A stretch of 39,809 nucleotides of DNA from Chloroflexota bacterium (GCA_019873685.1 JAIOAT010000032.1:1-39809); one strand, 5' to 3'. Positions 1-11,144 are shown, counted from the first letter of the stretch. Numbers and translations are program-made. Notes: generated from the sequence alone by a model not told the origin.

Positions 1-157
1 CTTCGCCGGTGAGGAAGTCCCCCAGATCACCCTCACCCCCTCCGTCGTCGTCACCCCGGATAACCTCCAGGATTACCTCGACGGCAAGCTCTGGACTGAG
101 CCTATCGCCGGTTTCCCGGAGTATGATAACGGTCAGCCCACCGTCCCTGAGGAGTAG
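1..157 (+). CDS. C-terminus of a sugar ABC transporter substrate-binding protein (partial)
   Basis: An open frame enters from the left edge (first full codon at base 2) and stops with TAG at 155-157, giving 51 residues. The stretch with [10 protein letters not shown] followed by a short acidic tail resembles the C-terminal end of RbsB-like periplasmic sugar-binding proteins, where this segment closes the second lobe. Only the tail is present, so the ligand cannot be read. It lies 149 bases before an arabinofuranosidase on the same strand and is separated from it by a strong hairpin, so an arabinose or arabino-oligosaccharide ligand is a reasonable guess only. Confidence 0.55.
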   Translation, partial: FAGEEVPQITLTPSVVVTPDNLQDYLDGKLWTEPIAGFPEYDNGQPTVPEE

Positions 158-233
158 GCAGTAATGCCTGGCCGGGCGGCGTTGCCCACGCTGGTGGTAC
201 AGGCCAGCGCCCCCGGCCAGTCTGCTGTCAGTC

Positions 234-263
234 AGCAGGGGCGTGCGCAGGCGCGCCCCTGCT
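234..263 (+). terminator. Hairpin after the binding-protein gene
   Basis: AGCAGGGGCG and CGCCCCTGCT form a perfect 10-bp stem around a 10-base loop, followed by ATTGTTT. The U-run is weak, so it may be a leaky terminator or a 3' mRNA stabiliser between the binding protein and the downstream GH51 gene. Confidence 0.55.
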
Positions 264-306
264 ATTGTTTGCGGTCGTGAAGCAGTGAATCGTGAAGGAG
301 AACGCT

Positions 307-1791
307 ATGAACCAGCTGGTTATCAACGCTGACCTGGGCCACAGGACCATCAGCCGCCACATCTACGGGCACTTTGCCGAGCACCTGGGCCGCTGTATTT
401 ACGACGGAATCTGGGTCGGCGAAGAGTCACCCATCCCCAACACACGCGGCATCCGGAATGATGTGGTGCAGGCGCTGCGGGCGATCAACATCCCCAACCT
501 GCGCTGGCCGGGCGGCTGCTACGCTGACGCCTATCACTGGCGGGATGGCATCGGCCCGAAGGCGCAGCGCCCGCGTACGATCAACTTCCACTGGGGAAAC
601 GTGGTGGAAGACAACAGCTTCGGCACCCACGAGTTCATGGACCTCTGCGACCAGCTGGGCTGCGAGCCGTACATCTGCGGCAACGTGGGCAGCGGCTCCC
701 CGCGGGAGATGGCCGAATGGGTGGAATACCTGACCTTTGACGGCGACAGCACGCTGGCCAACCTGCGCCGGGCTAACGGGCGGGCCGAACCCTGGAAGAT
801 CCGCTTCTGGGGCATTGGCAACGAGAACTGGGGTTGCGGCGGCTGCATGAAGCCGGAACACTACGCCGACCTCTACCGCCAGTTTCAGGTTTACGTCCGC
901 AACTATGGTGGCAACAAGATCATGAAGATCGCCAGCGGCATGGGCGGCCCGTATATCTATGGGACAGAGGTGCTGATGCGCGATGTCTTCAAGGTGCTCG
1001 GTCCGCGTGCCATCGATGCGCTGTGCCTGCACTACTACGTCTTCATGCGGGATACAGACTTCTCCGCGACCGAGTTCGGCGAGGAGCAGTGGTTCATCGT
1101 CCTGCAGAAGGCGCTGGCGATTGAAGACAGCCTCAAAGAGCACATCGCCATCATGGACTACTACGATCCGGGCCAGCACGTCGGTTTGATCGTCGACGAA
1201 TGGGGCACCTGGTACTCGCCCGAACCGGGCACCAACCCGGCTTTCCTGTACCAGCAGAACACCCTGCGCGACGCCCTCGTAGCCGGGCTGACGCTGCACA
1301 TCTTCCACCGGTATTGCGACCGCGTCCGCATGGCCAACCTGGCGCAGACGGTCAACGTCCTGCAGGCCCCCATCCTGACCCAGGGCGAGAAGATCGTCCT
1401 CACGCCCACGTACCATGTCTTCGAGATGTTCAAGGGCCACCAGGACGCCACGCTCCTGCCGCTGGAACTCAAGGCTGCGGATTACACCTTCAACGGCCAG
1501 ACCATCCCGGCGGTGAGCGCTTCCGCCTCGCGGAATGCAGCAGGCGACATCCTGCTGACGCTGTGCAACCTGAACCCGACCGCCGCGCAGACGATCACCT
1601 GCGAGTTGCGTGGCGTACAGGCGGCGTCGGTCAGCGGGCGAATCCTCACCGCCCCCACGATGACCGCCCACAACACGTTTGAGCAGCCGGATGCCGTCCG
1701 CCCGGCGCCGTTCCATGGCGCGCAGATCGTCGACGGCAGGCTGGCGATCGATCTACCCGCCAGGTCCGTCGTGGCCCTGACGATCCGGTAA
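307..1791 (+). CDS. abfA: Alpha-N-arabinofuranosidase, GH51 (first copy)
   Basis: This retaining glycosidase releases terminal alpha-L-arabinofuranose from arabino-oligosaccharides. It has 494 residues, normal for the family. The TIM-barrel acid/base glutamate sits in GNENWG (Glu173) and the nucleophile in IVDEWGTW (Glu298); the N-terminal [14 protein letters not shown] segment is typical of GH51. No signal peptide is seen, so it should act in the cytoplasm on imported oligosaccharides. I chose the ATG at 307 because AAGGAG lies about seven bases upstream; a GTG at 292 would overlap that ribosome binding site. It follows a sugar-binding-protein gene and ends at a good terminator. It shares the fold with the second GH51 at 9636-11144 but differs clearly around both active-site motifs, so the two are paralogues rather than a recent duplication. 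Confidence 0.93.
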   Translation: MNQLVINADLGHRTISRHIYGHFAEHLGRCIYDGIWVGEESPIPNTRGIRNDVVQALRAINIPNLRWPGGCYADAYHWRDGIGPKAQRPRTINFHWGNVVEDNSFGTHEFMDLCDQLGCEPYICGNVGSGSPREMAEWVEYLTFDGDSTLANLRRANGRAEPWKIRFWGIGNENWGCGGCMKPEHYADLYRQFQVYVRNYGGNKIMKIASGMGGPYIYGTEVLMRDVFKVLGPRAIDALCLHYYVFMRDTDFSATEFGEEQWFIVLQKALAIEDSLKEHIAIMDYYDPGQHVGLIVDEWGTWYSPEPGTNPAFLYQQNTLRDALVAGLTLHIFHRYCDRVRMANLAQTVNVLQAPILTQGEKIVLTPTYHVFEMFKGHQDATLLPLELKAADYTFNGQTIPAVSASASRNAAGDILLTLCNLNPTAAQTITCELRGVQAASVSGRILTAPTMTAHNTFEQPDAVRPAPFHGAQIVDGRLAIDLPARSVVALTIR

Positions 1792-1828
1792 GCCTGACGC
1801 TCAACACCCATTGCAGGACTCAACAACA

Positions 1829-1852
1829 AGGCCCGGCGCAACCGGGCCTTTT
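1829..1852 (+). terminator. Rho-independent terminator after first GH51
   Basis: AGGCCCGG pairs perfectly with CCGGGCCT around loop CGCAA, and the stem ends in TTTT. It sits 37 bases past the GH51 stop and before the convergent GH4 gene. Confidence 0.85.
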
Positions 1853-1889
1853 CTGACTCTGCTGGCTGGCAATGACACGAAATACAGCG

Positions 1890-3458
1890 TCAGGAGTCCT
1901 TCTTTTCCAGCATATGCGCTTTATCCGCCGCGCCCGCTGTGGCGCGGGCTTCCGCTTCGCTGCGGGCCATCTCCTCCACCGTACGCACGGGCAGGCGGGC
2001 AGCGCCCCGCCAGTCGCGCAGGGGGACGCGGGTGCCGTTGCGCTCGTGAGCGGCCAGCCGCGCTGCCGCCTCCGGGATGGCCGCCGCGTACTGGGGTAGC
2101 CAGGCCGCCTGCGCGACCAGCATCTCATCGACCATCTGCCAGACTTCCTCCGGGTTGCAGACAGCCCCAACCAGCGGGTCATGGAGCATGGCCTGCTTGA
2201 GCAGCGTGACATCGCCATGGACAGCGGCTTCCATGGCCATCTCCTGGACGCGCACGCTGGCCGCACAGGTCGCCGCGCAGGCCAGCGGCAGATCGCCAAT
2301 CACCGGCATGTTGATCCCGGTGCGGTCGACATAGCCAGGAATTTCCACCACGCAACCGTCCGGCAGGTTGGTGATGTGCCCCCGGTTGATCACGTTGAAG
2401 TGGCCGCGGTAGGGGCGACCAGTCTCCAGCGCTTCGATGATATACGAGGCGTGCTCCAGGCTGCGCATCCCTGGCCCGATGACCGGCGATTCTTCCCGCA
2501 GCCAGTTGGGGAAGTCCGTCTCAAACCAGTTACGGCTCTCCGTGCAGACGCGCAGGTAGCCGCCAGTCTCGCCGTTGATCCAAACTGAGAGATCGATCCA
2601 GCGGGGCAGTTCTTCCGGGCGCTTGCGGTACCAGGGCACATACTCGCTCAGGTGGCCGTTGGATTCGGTGCTGTAGTAGCCAAAGCGCCGCAGTACGTCA
2701 ATCCGCACTTTCTCCGTGGTGGGATAGGTCGGGTGCTGCTCAAACATCTCCAGCATCAGCGGGATCAGATCGATACCGCGCCATTCGGCTTTGATGTACC
2801 AGGTCTGGTGGTTGATCCCCGCCGCCACGATGGGCACATCCTTGATGGAGACGGTCTCATCCGGCCCGATCAGGCCCTTGCGCCGCGCCCAGTGCTCGAC
2901 GACGCTGGCGATCTGCTGGTGACCGGCCTGCACACCATGACACAGCCCGACAGTCGGCACGCCGCCGTACTTGTTGCAGGCCCAGACATTCATCGCCATT
3001 GGATTGACGTAGTTGAGGAACAGCGCACCGGGTTTGGCCACCTCGCGGATGTCCCGGCAGAAGTCCAGCAGCACCGGAATGGTGCGCTGGCCGTACATGA
3101 TCCCGCCGGCGCACAGCGTATCGCCCACACACTGGTCAACGCCATACTTGAGCGGGATGTCAATATCCAGCTGGAAGGCTTCCAGCCCGCCCTGGCGGAT
3201 CATGCAGATGACGTAGTCAGCGTCAGCGACCGCCCGGCGGCGGTCGAGCGTCGCTTCAATGGTCGCGGGCAGCCGGTTGGCGGCAATGTCCCGCTGGCAG
3301 AGCTGGGTCACCATGTCCAGGTTACGCTGCGAAATATCGGTGAAGGCAAAGCAGGTATCCTGAAATTCCGGGACGGCCAGCAGATCCTGCATCAGGCGGC
3401 GGGTGAAGCCGATCGAGCCAGCGCCGATCATGGCGACTTTGAGGGGCATCTTCTCCAT
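1890..3458 (-). CDS. GH4 family glycosidase (alpha-galactosidase/alpha-glucosidase type)
   Basis: GH4 enzymes use NAD+ and a divalent metal to cleave glycosides by an oxidation-elimination route in the cytoplasm. The 522 residues begin with the dinucleotide-binding loop GAGSIGF (12-18). Asn152-Pro153 in NYVNPMAMN and Cys173-His174 in GLCHGVQ match the substrate- and metal-binding residues of the family, and GINHQTWY supplies the further histidine. The pattern is closest to the MelA/alpha-galactosidase branch; substrate remains uncertain and an arabinoside-linked sugar is possible from context. ATG at 3458 and ATG at 3449 are both possible starts; neither has a well-spaced Shine-Dalgarno. The alpha/beta hydrolase gene lies upstream on the same strand, 75 bases away, so they may be co-transcribed. 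Confidence 0.9.
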   Translation of the reverse strand: MEKMPLKVAMIGAGSIGFTRRLMQDLLAVPEFQDTCFAFTDISQRNLDMVTQLCQRDIAANRLPATIEATLDRRRAVADADYVICMIRQGGLEAFQLDIDIPLKYGVDQCVGDTLCAGGIMYGQRTIPVLLDFCRDIREVAKPGALFLNYVNPMAMNVWACNKYGGVPTVGLCHGVQAGHQQIASVVEHWARRKGLIGPDETVSIKDVPIVAAGINHQTWYIKAEWRGIDLIPLMLEMFEQHPTYPTTEKVRIDVLRRFGYYSTESNGHLSEYVPWYRKRPEELPRWIDLSVWINGETGGYLRVCTESRNWFETDFPNWLREESPVIGPGMRSLEHASYIIEALETGRPYRGHFNVINRGHITNLPDGCVVEIPGYVDRTGINMPVIGDLPLACAATCAASVRVQEMAMEAAVHGDVTLLKQAMLHDPLVGAVCNPEEVWQMVDEMLVAQAAWLPQYAAAIPEAAARLAAHERNGTRVPLRDWRGAARLPVRTVEEMARSEAEARATAGAADKAHMLEKKDS

Positions 3459-3533
3459 CCTTGGTACGCGTGTCCAGACTGCGAATGGTTGCCCCTACTG
3501 TACATCACCTGGCCCGCCGCGCCACGACGAACG

Positions 3534-4553
3534 TCACAGGGTTCGCTGGAAGAAGAGGATCGTCCGGCGCATCGCCTGGTCAAAATACGGCGAATCAATG
3601 TTATGCCCGCCGCCCTCGTATTCGTAGAACTCATAGACCTTGCCATGCGCCGCCAGCGCAGCAATCAGATCGTAGGAATACCCGATGTTCACCACATCAT
3701 CGTTGGCGGCGTGGTGAATCTGCAGCGGGGCGTTCAGCAGGTCGATGTTGGCGGTCAGCGACACCGCCCGCCAGAACGGCTCTTCGGTGTTCGGGCGGCC
3801 GTAAGTCTCAAACAGCTCGCGGGAACGCCGGAAGGCAGGCATCCGCTCCAACACATCACGGGTGGCCGAGGGATCGGAGATCGCGTAGCGAGAGAAATCG
3901 TCGTAGCTATACACGGCTCCGGCCCAGATCACGCCGGCCTGGATGTCCGGCTCGATCAGCATGGCCCGCAGCACCAGGTTGCCCGCCATGCTGTGTCCCC
4001 ACATGCCAATGCCCTGCGGGTCGACAAAGCTCAGCGTTTGCAGGCTCTTGAGCGCGGCGATGGCGTCGATCGTGTAGGCAGGTGAGAAGTACGACCCCGC
4101 CGGTTCGCCTTCGGAATCGCCGTGCCCACGCAGATCGATCTTGAACACGACGAAACCGGCCCGCGCCAGGGCGTCAACATAGGCGACATAACGCTCGGTC
4201 GTGCGGTAGCTCGCCGGGGGGATAAACCCGTGATTGAATACGATGGCCTTGAAGCCGCCATACGGCGCATTGCCAAAGGGCACGGTCAACAGACCGTAGA
4301 TCCGGTTGCCCTCGGAGACATAGCTGGCGATATACCGATGGTAGTTGGCGCCGTTTTCCAGCGTCTCCTCAATGGTGATCTCGCTGCCCGTGATCTCGCG
4401 CTCCAGCAGGGCGGCGATGGTCAGCTCCTCGCCGACCTCAAACGTCGAAGGCCCCTGAGCCAGCAGGATGCCGCTGGAGCCAAGGCTGGCAACCAGCGCG
4501 ATGAGCAGCAGCGCCGCGTGGCGGGTAAGGGTCGCAGGGCGTGATGGGATCAT
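3534..4553 (-). CDS. Secreted alpha/beta hydrolase (dienelactone hydrolase/acyl-peptidase-like)
   Basis: The 339-residue protein starts with a Sec signal peptide: basic start, hydrophobic stretch at about 12-31, cleavage near LAQG. The alpha/beta-hydrolase core follows. The oxyanion segment is FNHGF (106-110), the nucleophile elbow GHSMAG puts the serine at 188, an aspartate in the NDDVV segment (285/286) and His317 in GGGHN complete the triad. LRGHGDSEG is typical of esterases and S9-like hydrolases. It is probably an extracellular esterase; removal of acetyl or feruloyl groups from arabinan would fit the neighbours, but substrate cannot be read from sequence. It is transcribed divergently from the GH127 gene. 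Confidence 0.8.
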   Translation of the reverse strand: MIPSRPATLTRHAALLLIALVASLGSSGILLAQGPSTFEVGEELTIAALLEREITGSEITIEETLENGANYHRYIASYVSEGNRIYGLLTVPFGNAPYGGFKAIVFNHGFIPPASYRTTERYVAYVDALARAGFVVFKIDLRGHGDSEGEPAGSYFSPAYTIDAIAALKSLQTLSFVDPQGIGMWGHSMAGNLVLRAMLIEPDIQAGVIWAGAVYSYDDFSRYAISDPSATRDVLERMPAFRRSRELFETYGRPNTEEPFWRAVSLTANIDLLNAPLQIHHAANDDVVNIGYSYDLIAALAAHGKVYEFYEYEGGGHNIDSPYFDQAMRRTILFFQRTL

Positions 4554-4924
4554 AGGGCTGGCCCTCCGGTCATCACCGGACGATTCCGGGCGCTACCGAA
4601 GCCCGGTGCTGTTAGTATACCCGTGCCGTCGCGCCCGCCAGAGGTTTTCTTAGCCAGCTCTCGTGCGCTACGGTAGCGTGGGCGCCAGCGGAATCTACCA
4701 ATGATTCGAGCGGTAAGATGTTTGTCTGCCCGGCCAATCCGGGGTATCATCAGGCGTGTACGACTGCTCTGCTCCGCGATATCCGTGCCACCTCACACCA
4801 GCCCTTGACCATATTCCGTAACCGATCGCGCTTTTCTCCCGGCTGTCTGGCCCGGAGAAAACAGGTGATGACAGGCATCGTTCGCTGGCATTTGTTCATT
4901 GACCCATCGGGAGTTTGATAACGC
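4554..4924. promoter_or_regulatory. Divergent intergenic region with GH127 promoter and leader hairpin
   Basis: No gene is seen here. On the plus strand TTGTCT (4722-4727) and TATCAT (4745-4750) are separated by 17 bases, a plausible sigma-70 promoter giving a leader of about 170 bases. Within that leader TTTTCTCC (4832-4839) and GGAGAAAA (4854-4861) form an inverted repeat, either a transcript hairpin or an operator. TCCGGT-CATC-ACCGGA (4565-4580) lies just upstream of the minus-strand hydrolase and could be its operator. These sites are pattern readings only. Confidence 0.5.
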
Positions 4925-6802
4925 ATGACCACGGCTCGTTCAGAGTACCCTTTTCAGCCTATCCCGTTCACCCGCGTGAGCATTCAGGATTCCTTCTGGT
5001 TGCCCCGCATCGAGACCAACCGGAACGTGACGATCCCCTACGACTTCCAGAAGTGCGAGGAAACAGGGCGCATCGACAACTTCGATAAGGCCGCCGGGAA
5101 GATGCCCGGCCCGCATATCGGCTGGCAATTCAACGATTCCGACGTCTTCAAGGTTATCGAGGGGGCGGCCTACGCCCTGCAGGTGCAGCCCGACCCGGAA
5201 CTGGAAGCCTACATCGACGGTATCATCGAGAGGATCGGCGCTGCCCAGGAACCGGACGGCTACCTCTACACCGCCCGGACGATCGACCCGGAGCATCCCC
5301 ATGAGGCCGCCGGCCCGACCCGCTGGTCCAACCTGGTCATGAGCCACGAGCTGTATAACTTTGGCCACATGTTTGAAGGCGCGGTTGCCTACTACCAGGC
5401 CACCGGCAAGCGCGCCTTCCTGGATATTGCCCTGCGCACCGCCGACCTGCTCTGCCGCACGTTCGGGCCGGACGGGCTGCACGCCGTACCGGGACACCAG
5501 GAGGTCGAGCTGGGGCTGGTCAAGCTGTACCGCCTGACCGGGGAAGAAAAGTACCTGAACCTGGCCAAGTTCTTCCTGGATGAGCGCGGGCGCCCGCACG
5601 GGCGGGAGCTGATGCAGGCCGTCGGAAACCCCGGCTACATGCAGGATCACCAGCCGGTGATCGAGCAGCGGGAGGCGGTCGGCCACGCTGTACGGGCGGT
5701 GTACATGTACTCCGCCATGGCCGATATCGCCGCCCTGACCGGCGACCAGGCTTACCTGAACGCCATCAAAGCCCTCTGGGAGAACGTCGTCACCAAGAAG
5801 ATGGCCCTGACCGGCGGGCTGGGCGCTCGCCATACCGGCGAAGCCTTCGGGGATAATTACGAGCTGCCCAATCTGACGGCCTACAACGAAACCTGCGCCG
5901 CCATCGGCAGCATCTTCTGGAACCATCGCCTGTTCCTGCTGGAAGGCAAGTCCGCCTACTACGATATTCTGGAACGGACGCTGTACAACGGCTTCCTTTC
6001 CGGCGTCTCGCTGGAAGGCAATACCTTCTTCTACGTCAACCCGCTGGAATGTGACACCAAATTCCACTTCAACAGCGACCACACCATCACCCGCCAGCCA
6101 TGGTTCTGGTGCTCCTGCTGCCCGACCAATGTGGTGCGTCTGATGCCCTCGCTGCCCGGCTACATCTACGCCGTGCGCGATGACCGCCTGTATGTCAACC
6201 TGTACATCGGCAGCCAGACGGCGGTCGCGGTCGGCGGGACGGAGGTGCAGCTCCGGATGGAGACCCGCTACCCCTGGGACGGCGCCATCCGGCTGCAGGT
6301 TGATCCGGCCCGGCCCGCCCGCTTTACGCTCATGTTGCGCGTCCCCGGCTGGGTCAAAGGGCAGCCTGTCCCCGGCGATCTGTACCGCTACCTGGACGCT
6401 ACGCCCGGCGCGGTGTCGCTGCGCCTTAACGGCGCGCCGCTGGCCGGCGAGGAAACCGATGGCTACCTGACCATCACCCGCGACTGGGCGGCTGGCGATA
6501 TCGTCGAGATCGACTTCCCGATGCCCATCCGGCGCGTACTGGCTCACCCCGCCATCAGCGACACCGTCGGCAAGGTGGCGCTGGAGCGCGGCCCGCTGGT
6601 TTACGCGGCGGAAGGCATTGACAACGGCGGTCACGCCCTCGATCTGATCCTGCCGGACGACCTGCCGCTGTACGCCGAACATCGCCCGGAGCTATTGAAC
6701 GGCGTGACGGTGATCCGGGGCGACGGCTTCATGGCCATCCCCTACTATGCCTGGGGGCATCGCGGCGTGCATGAGATGGCCGTGTGGCTCAAGCGCGGCT
6801 GA
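4925..6802 (+). CDS. Beta-L-arabinofuranosidase, GH127
   Basis: GH127 (formerly DUF1680) enzymes remove beta-L-arabinofuranose, for example from hydroxyproline-rich plant glycoproteins, using a zinc-bound cysteine as nucleophile. The 625-residue length fits the family. The catalytic set is visible: Glu306 in GEAFGDN as likely acid/base, Glu322 and Cys324 in NETC, and Cys398-Cys399 in WCSCCPTN, corresponding to the Glu-Cys3 zinc site of HypBA1 from Bifidobacterium longum. An (alpha/alpha)6 barrel is followed by beta-sandwich segments. There is no signal peptide, so the enzyme is probably cytoplasmic. The ATG at 4925 is preceded only by a distant GGGAG. It is followed 53 bases later by an exported arabinanase on the same strand, a likely operon. 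Confidence 0.92.
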   Translation: MTTARSEYPFQPIPFTRVSIQDSFWLPRIETNRNVTIPYDFQKCEETGRIDNFDKAAGKMPGPHIGWQFNDSDVFKVIEGAAYALQVQPDPELEAYIDGIIERIGAAQEPDGYLYTARTIDPEHPHEAAGPTRWSNLVMSHELYNFGHMFEGAVAYYQATGKRAFLDIALRTADLLCRTFGPDGLHAVPGHQEVELGLVKLYRLTGEEKYLNLAKFFLDERGRPHGRELMQAVGNPGYMQDHQPVIEQREAVGHAVRAVYMYSAMADIAALTGDQAYLNAIKALWENVVTKKMALTGGLGARHTGEAFGDNYELPNLTAYNETCAAIGSIFWNHRLFLLEGKSAYYDILERTLYNGFLSGVSLEGNTFFYVNPLECDTKFHFNSDHTITRQPWFWCSCCPTNVVRLMPSLPGYIYAVRDDRLYVNLYIGSQTAVAVGGTEVQLRMETRYPWDGAIRLQVDPARPARFTLMLRVPGWVKGQPVPGDLYRYLDATPGAVSLRLNGAPLAGEETDGYLTITRDWAAGDIVEIDFPMPIRRVLAHPAISDTVGKVALERGPLVYAAEGIDNGGHALDLILPDDLPLYAEHRPELLNGVTVIRGDGFMAIPYYAWGHRGVHEMAVWLKRG

Positions 6803-6855
6803 GAGTCGCCGCTCGCTCGCTGATGCTGGCAAGTCTGAGTTGAAAGGAATTCCGC

Positions 6856-7920
6856 ATGTCCACCAGTTACAGTCGCCGCCATTTCCTCCGCACCGGCCTG
6901 GCGCTTGGCGCAGGGCTGGGGCTGGGCTTGGGCGGCCTTCAGGCGCGTCGGGCGGGCGCAGCCAGCGCCCCGGAAGGAGGTCAGGCGATGACCCAGCTCT
7001 CCGGCAGAATCTCGCCGGTGCATGACCCGGCGATCATCAAGGCAGGCGACACGTATTACCTGTTCTGCACAGCCACCGGCCTTGAGGTGCGCAAGTCGAC
7101 CGACCTGGTCGCATGGAAGATGGCTAATCCGCCGGTCGTCTTTGGCAGTGTACCTGCCTGGGCCAGGGAGACAATCGGCGCCACCAACCTCTGGGCGCCG
7201 GATATCTCCTACTTCAACGACCGGTACCACCTGTACTACTCCGCCTCCACCTTTGGCAGCAATCGCTCCGCCATCGGCCTGGCGACCAACGTCACGCTTG
7301 ACCGCGAGGCGGAAGGCTGGGGCTGGGTCGATCACGGCCCGGTGATTGAATCATTCCGCACGGACAACTACAACTGCATCGACCCCAACCTGATCATCGA
7401 TGAAGACGGTGTGCCCTGGCTGGCCTTTGGCAGCTTCTGGTCGGGCATCAAGATGCGTCGCCTGGACTACGAGACCGGCATGCTCTCCACCGAGGACGAG
7501 ACGCTCTACCACCTGGCAACGCGCCATGTCAACTCCGGCTCGGTCGAAGCGCCGTTCATCATCCGTAAGGGCGACTACTACTACCTGTTCGTATCCTTCG
7601 ACTTCTGCTGCCGGGGGGTGGATAGCACCTACCGGGTGATGGTCGGGCGCTCGGAGAAGGTCACCGGCCCCTATGTCGATCGCGATGGCGTGGAGATGCT
7701 CGACGGCGGCGGCACGCAGGTCACCTTCCCGACCGAACGCTGGCGCGGCCCCGGCCACAACAGCATCCTGCAGGATGGCGACCGCGACTACATCGTTTAC
7801 CACGCTTACGACGCGCAGAACAACGGCACGCCTACCCTGCGTATCGACCCGCTGGAATGGGACGATGACGGCTGGCCGTTCATTGCGCCGCAGGAGGAGC
7901 AAGAGGAGACTGAGGCTTAA
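6856..7920 (+). CDS. Tat-exported GH43 arabinanase
   Basis: A GH43 five-bladed propeller enzyme, most like endo- or exo-acting alpha-1,5-L-arabinanases. The N-terminus has a twin-arginine signal (SRRHFLRTG, then a Gly/Leu-rich hydrophobic stretch to about residue 30), so it is exported folded. The catalytic triad is seen as Asp57 in VHDPAI (base), Asp176 in NCIDPNL (pKa modulator) and Glu231 in SVEAPFI (acid). WAPDISYFNDRYHLYYS is a typical arabinanase segment. The 354-residue length fits a single GH43 domain with no binding module. AAGGAATT precedes the ATG at good distance. It ends at a very strong terminator. Confidence 0.92.
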   Translation: MSTSYSRRHFLRTGLALGAGLGLGLGGLQARRAGAASAPEGGQAMTQLSGRISPVHDPAIIKAGDTYYLFCTATGLEVRKSTDLVAWKMANPPVVFGSVPAWARETIGATNLWAPDISYFNDRYHLYYSASTFGSNRSAIGLATNVTLDREAEGWGWVDHGPVIESFRTDNYNCIDPNLIIDEDGVPWLAFGSFWSGIKMRRLDYETGMLSTEDETLYHLATRHVNSGSVEAPFIIRKGDYYYLFVSFDFCCRGVDSTYRVMVGRSEKVTGPYVDRDGVEMLDGGGTQVTFPTERWRGPGHNSILQDGDRDYIVYHAYDAQNNGTPTLRIDPLEWDDDGWPFIAPQEEQEETEA

Positions 7921-7963
7921 GCCCGCTCTCCGGCGCACCACACGCCAGGCAATCCCGGAATCG

Positions 7964-7998
7964 AACGCAGCGCCGAGGAGCTTTCGGCGCTGCGTTTT
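7964..7998 (+). terminator. Strong terminator between convergent GH43 genes
   Basis: AACGCAGCGCCGA (7964-7976) and TCGGCGCTGCGTT (7984-7996) form a perfect 13-bp stem with a 7-base loop, running into TTTTGTCTT. It separates two convergent GH43 genes and could serve both strands, though the better T-run is on the plus strand. Confidence 0.88.
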
Positions 7999-8038
7999 GT
8001 CTTGTCAGGGTGTGCCGCTGCGCTTGCAGGGCGAGCAG

Positions 8039-9538
8039 CTAACGCTCCTGGTAGAAGGTGGCATCCTGCAGGGCGCCGGCGGGGCTGGAAGCTGTGGGCT
8101 GGAACAGAGCCACCACGCCGAACGTCTTGCCCAGGTAGTAGCCGGGACGATTGTAGGCTTCGAGCGAGATCAGACTCTCGTCCGCCAGACCGGGCCGGAT
8201 CCACCAGGTGGCGTCGGCCTCATAAGTCTCGGAGCCGTCATCAGGCAGGACAAAGACCGCGTTGTTCTGGTGGCGCAGGTAAAAGCCGGGGAAGTTGCGC
8301 GACTCAATAGACACCGCTTCCGGATCGGCCAGGCCGGGGCGGATGAGGAATTCCGAATCGGCCCGTGGCAAGACGGTGTAGTCGAACCGCGCGACAAAGC
8401 CCGAATGGCGCAGATAGCCTTCCGAGTAGCTGGAGGGGTGGAAGCGCACGACATCCAGCGCGGGCAATTCCGGCAGCGGGTCAACGCCTGTGTCGCCGGA
8501 AGGCGCGGCAATCGGCTCACCAATAGCGACCGGGACGCCGAAATCCGGCGTGCCGTCCGCGTTCCAGGCGATCCGCTGCACGCGGGTGGTGCGCCGGCCA
8601 TCACAGGCCCCCTCCGGGAAGTCCACGGCGTGGTAGACGATCCAGTCTTCTGTGCCGTCCGGCGACTTGAAGAACCCGTTGTGGCCGGGGCCAAAGACGC
8701 TATGCTCATCCGAGCGCTGGAAGACCGGCTGCGGACTCTTTTCCCATGATGCCGGATCGAGCGGGTCGCCGCCGCGGTAGGTCAGCATCCCCAGCTTGTA
8801 GTCGCCTGTGGCGCAGGAACTGGCGGAGAAGACAATGAATGTCTGTCCGTCATGCTGGAGCGCCACCGGCCCCTCGTTGACCATCCCGCCGGAAGTCTCC
8901 CACTGGTACGTGGGTTCGGAGATCAGCACGCCTGGCGCGCTGAGTGTCCAGGGGTTGCTCAGCGGGGCGATGTAAACCGATTGGCGGGGGCCAAAGGCCG
9001 AATAGAGCAGGTACAGCTGCCCGTTCAACTGCAGGATGCTGCTGTCGATCATCCAGCGGTCGCCGGTCGGCTCCATGAGCTGCCCCTTGTAGGTGTACGG
9101 CCCCAGCGGATCGGTTCCGGCGCTTTCCAGCACGTGAATGCGCTGGTGATCGTAGTTGCCAAAGGGCTGCCCGGCAGTGTAGTAGAAGTACCAGCGCTTA
9201 CCGTTGGGGCCGTCCAGCAGGTGGAATTCCGGCGCCCAGAAGTTACAGCAACGCGATGGCTCCGTTTCAAAGTAGATCAGTTGCGGCTCAGCGGTCTTCA
9301 GCCCGGCCAGCGTGGGCGACTTGAGCATATACCAGGCTGACGCCCAGGTGGTCGCGGCCATGTAGTAGTTGCCCTCGTAGTAGGTCAGCCAGGGGTCGGC
9401 CCCACCATATGGGTTCAACGGGTTGCGGAGCGTCCCCTGCTCGCCCGACTGGCCGGAGGCCATACCGGCGGTCACGACCAGCAGGGCTACCACGAGGCTG
9501 ATCTGCAGCAACCGGGGCAAACGAAACAACCTGCTCAT
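8039..9538 (-). CDS. Secreted GH43 arabinofuranosidase with C-terminal AbfB domain
   Basis: A 499-residue protein with a Sec signal peptide (hydrophobic 11-27, likely cleavage after ASG). The GH43 propeller has Asp48 in GGADPWL, an aspartate in WMIDSSI and a glutamate in VNEGPVA as the catalytic set; the layout resembles exo-alpha-1,5-L-arabinofuranosidases (GH43_26). From about residue 355 to the end there is an AbfB/CBM42-type beta-trefoil with repeated SIESRNFPGFYLRHQN-like and SLEAYNRPGYYLG segments, which binds arabinofuranose side chains. It would act outside the cell on polymer or oligomer. An ideal AGGAGG lies about five bases before the ATG. It follows the second GH51, from which it is separated by a terminator, so it may have its own promoter. 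Confidence 0.92.
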   Translation of the reverse strand: MSRLFRLPRLLQISLVVALLVVTAGMASGQSGEQGTLRNPLNPYGGADPWLTYYEGNYYMAATTWASAWYMLKSPTLAGLKTAEPQLIYFETEPSRCCNFWAPEFHLLDGPNGKRWYFYYTAGQPFGNYDHQRIHVLESAGTDPLGPYTYKGQLMEPTGDRWMIDSSILQLNGQLYLLYSAFGPRQSVYIAPLSNPWTLSAPGVLISEPTYQWETSGGMVNEGPVALQHDGQTFIVFSASSCATGDYKLGMLTYRGGDPLDPASWEKSPQPVFQRSDEHSVFGPGHNGFFKSPDGTEDWIVYHAVDFPEGACDGRRTTRVQRIAWNADGTPDFGVPVAIGEPIAAPSGDTGVDPLPELPALDVVRFHPSSYSEGYLRHSGFVARFDYTVLPRADSEFLIRPGLADPEAVSIESRNFPGFYLRHQNNAVFVLPDDGSETYEADATWWIRPGLADESLISLEAYNRPGYYLGKTFGVVALFQPTASSPAGALQDATFYQER

Positions 9539-9576
9539 CTTTCCTCCTGAGAGTGCTTATTCCTTCAAGAGCGGAC

Positions 9577-9612
9577 AAAAACATGCGGGGGATGGGCTGC
9601 CCCACCCCCCGC
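9577..9612 (-). terminator. Rho-independent terminator after second GH51 (minus strand)
   Basis: Read on the minus strand, a GC-rich stem (GCGGGGG plus TGGG arm against CCCA plus CCCCCGC, one G-U pair) is followed by ATGTTTTTG. It lies between the GH51 stop and the next minus-strand gene. Confidence 0.8.
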
Positions 9613-9635
9613 CCCGGATCGCACCGTGCCTGCGC

Positions 9636-11144
<1,509 letters not shown>

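Noticed and set aside
4940-6682. 580-residue minus-strand open frame
   Set aside because: It lies entirely antisense to GH127, which has all its catalytic motifs; the translation is low-complexity and matches nothing.
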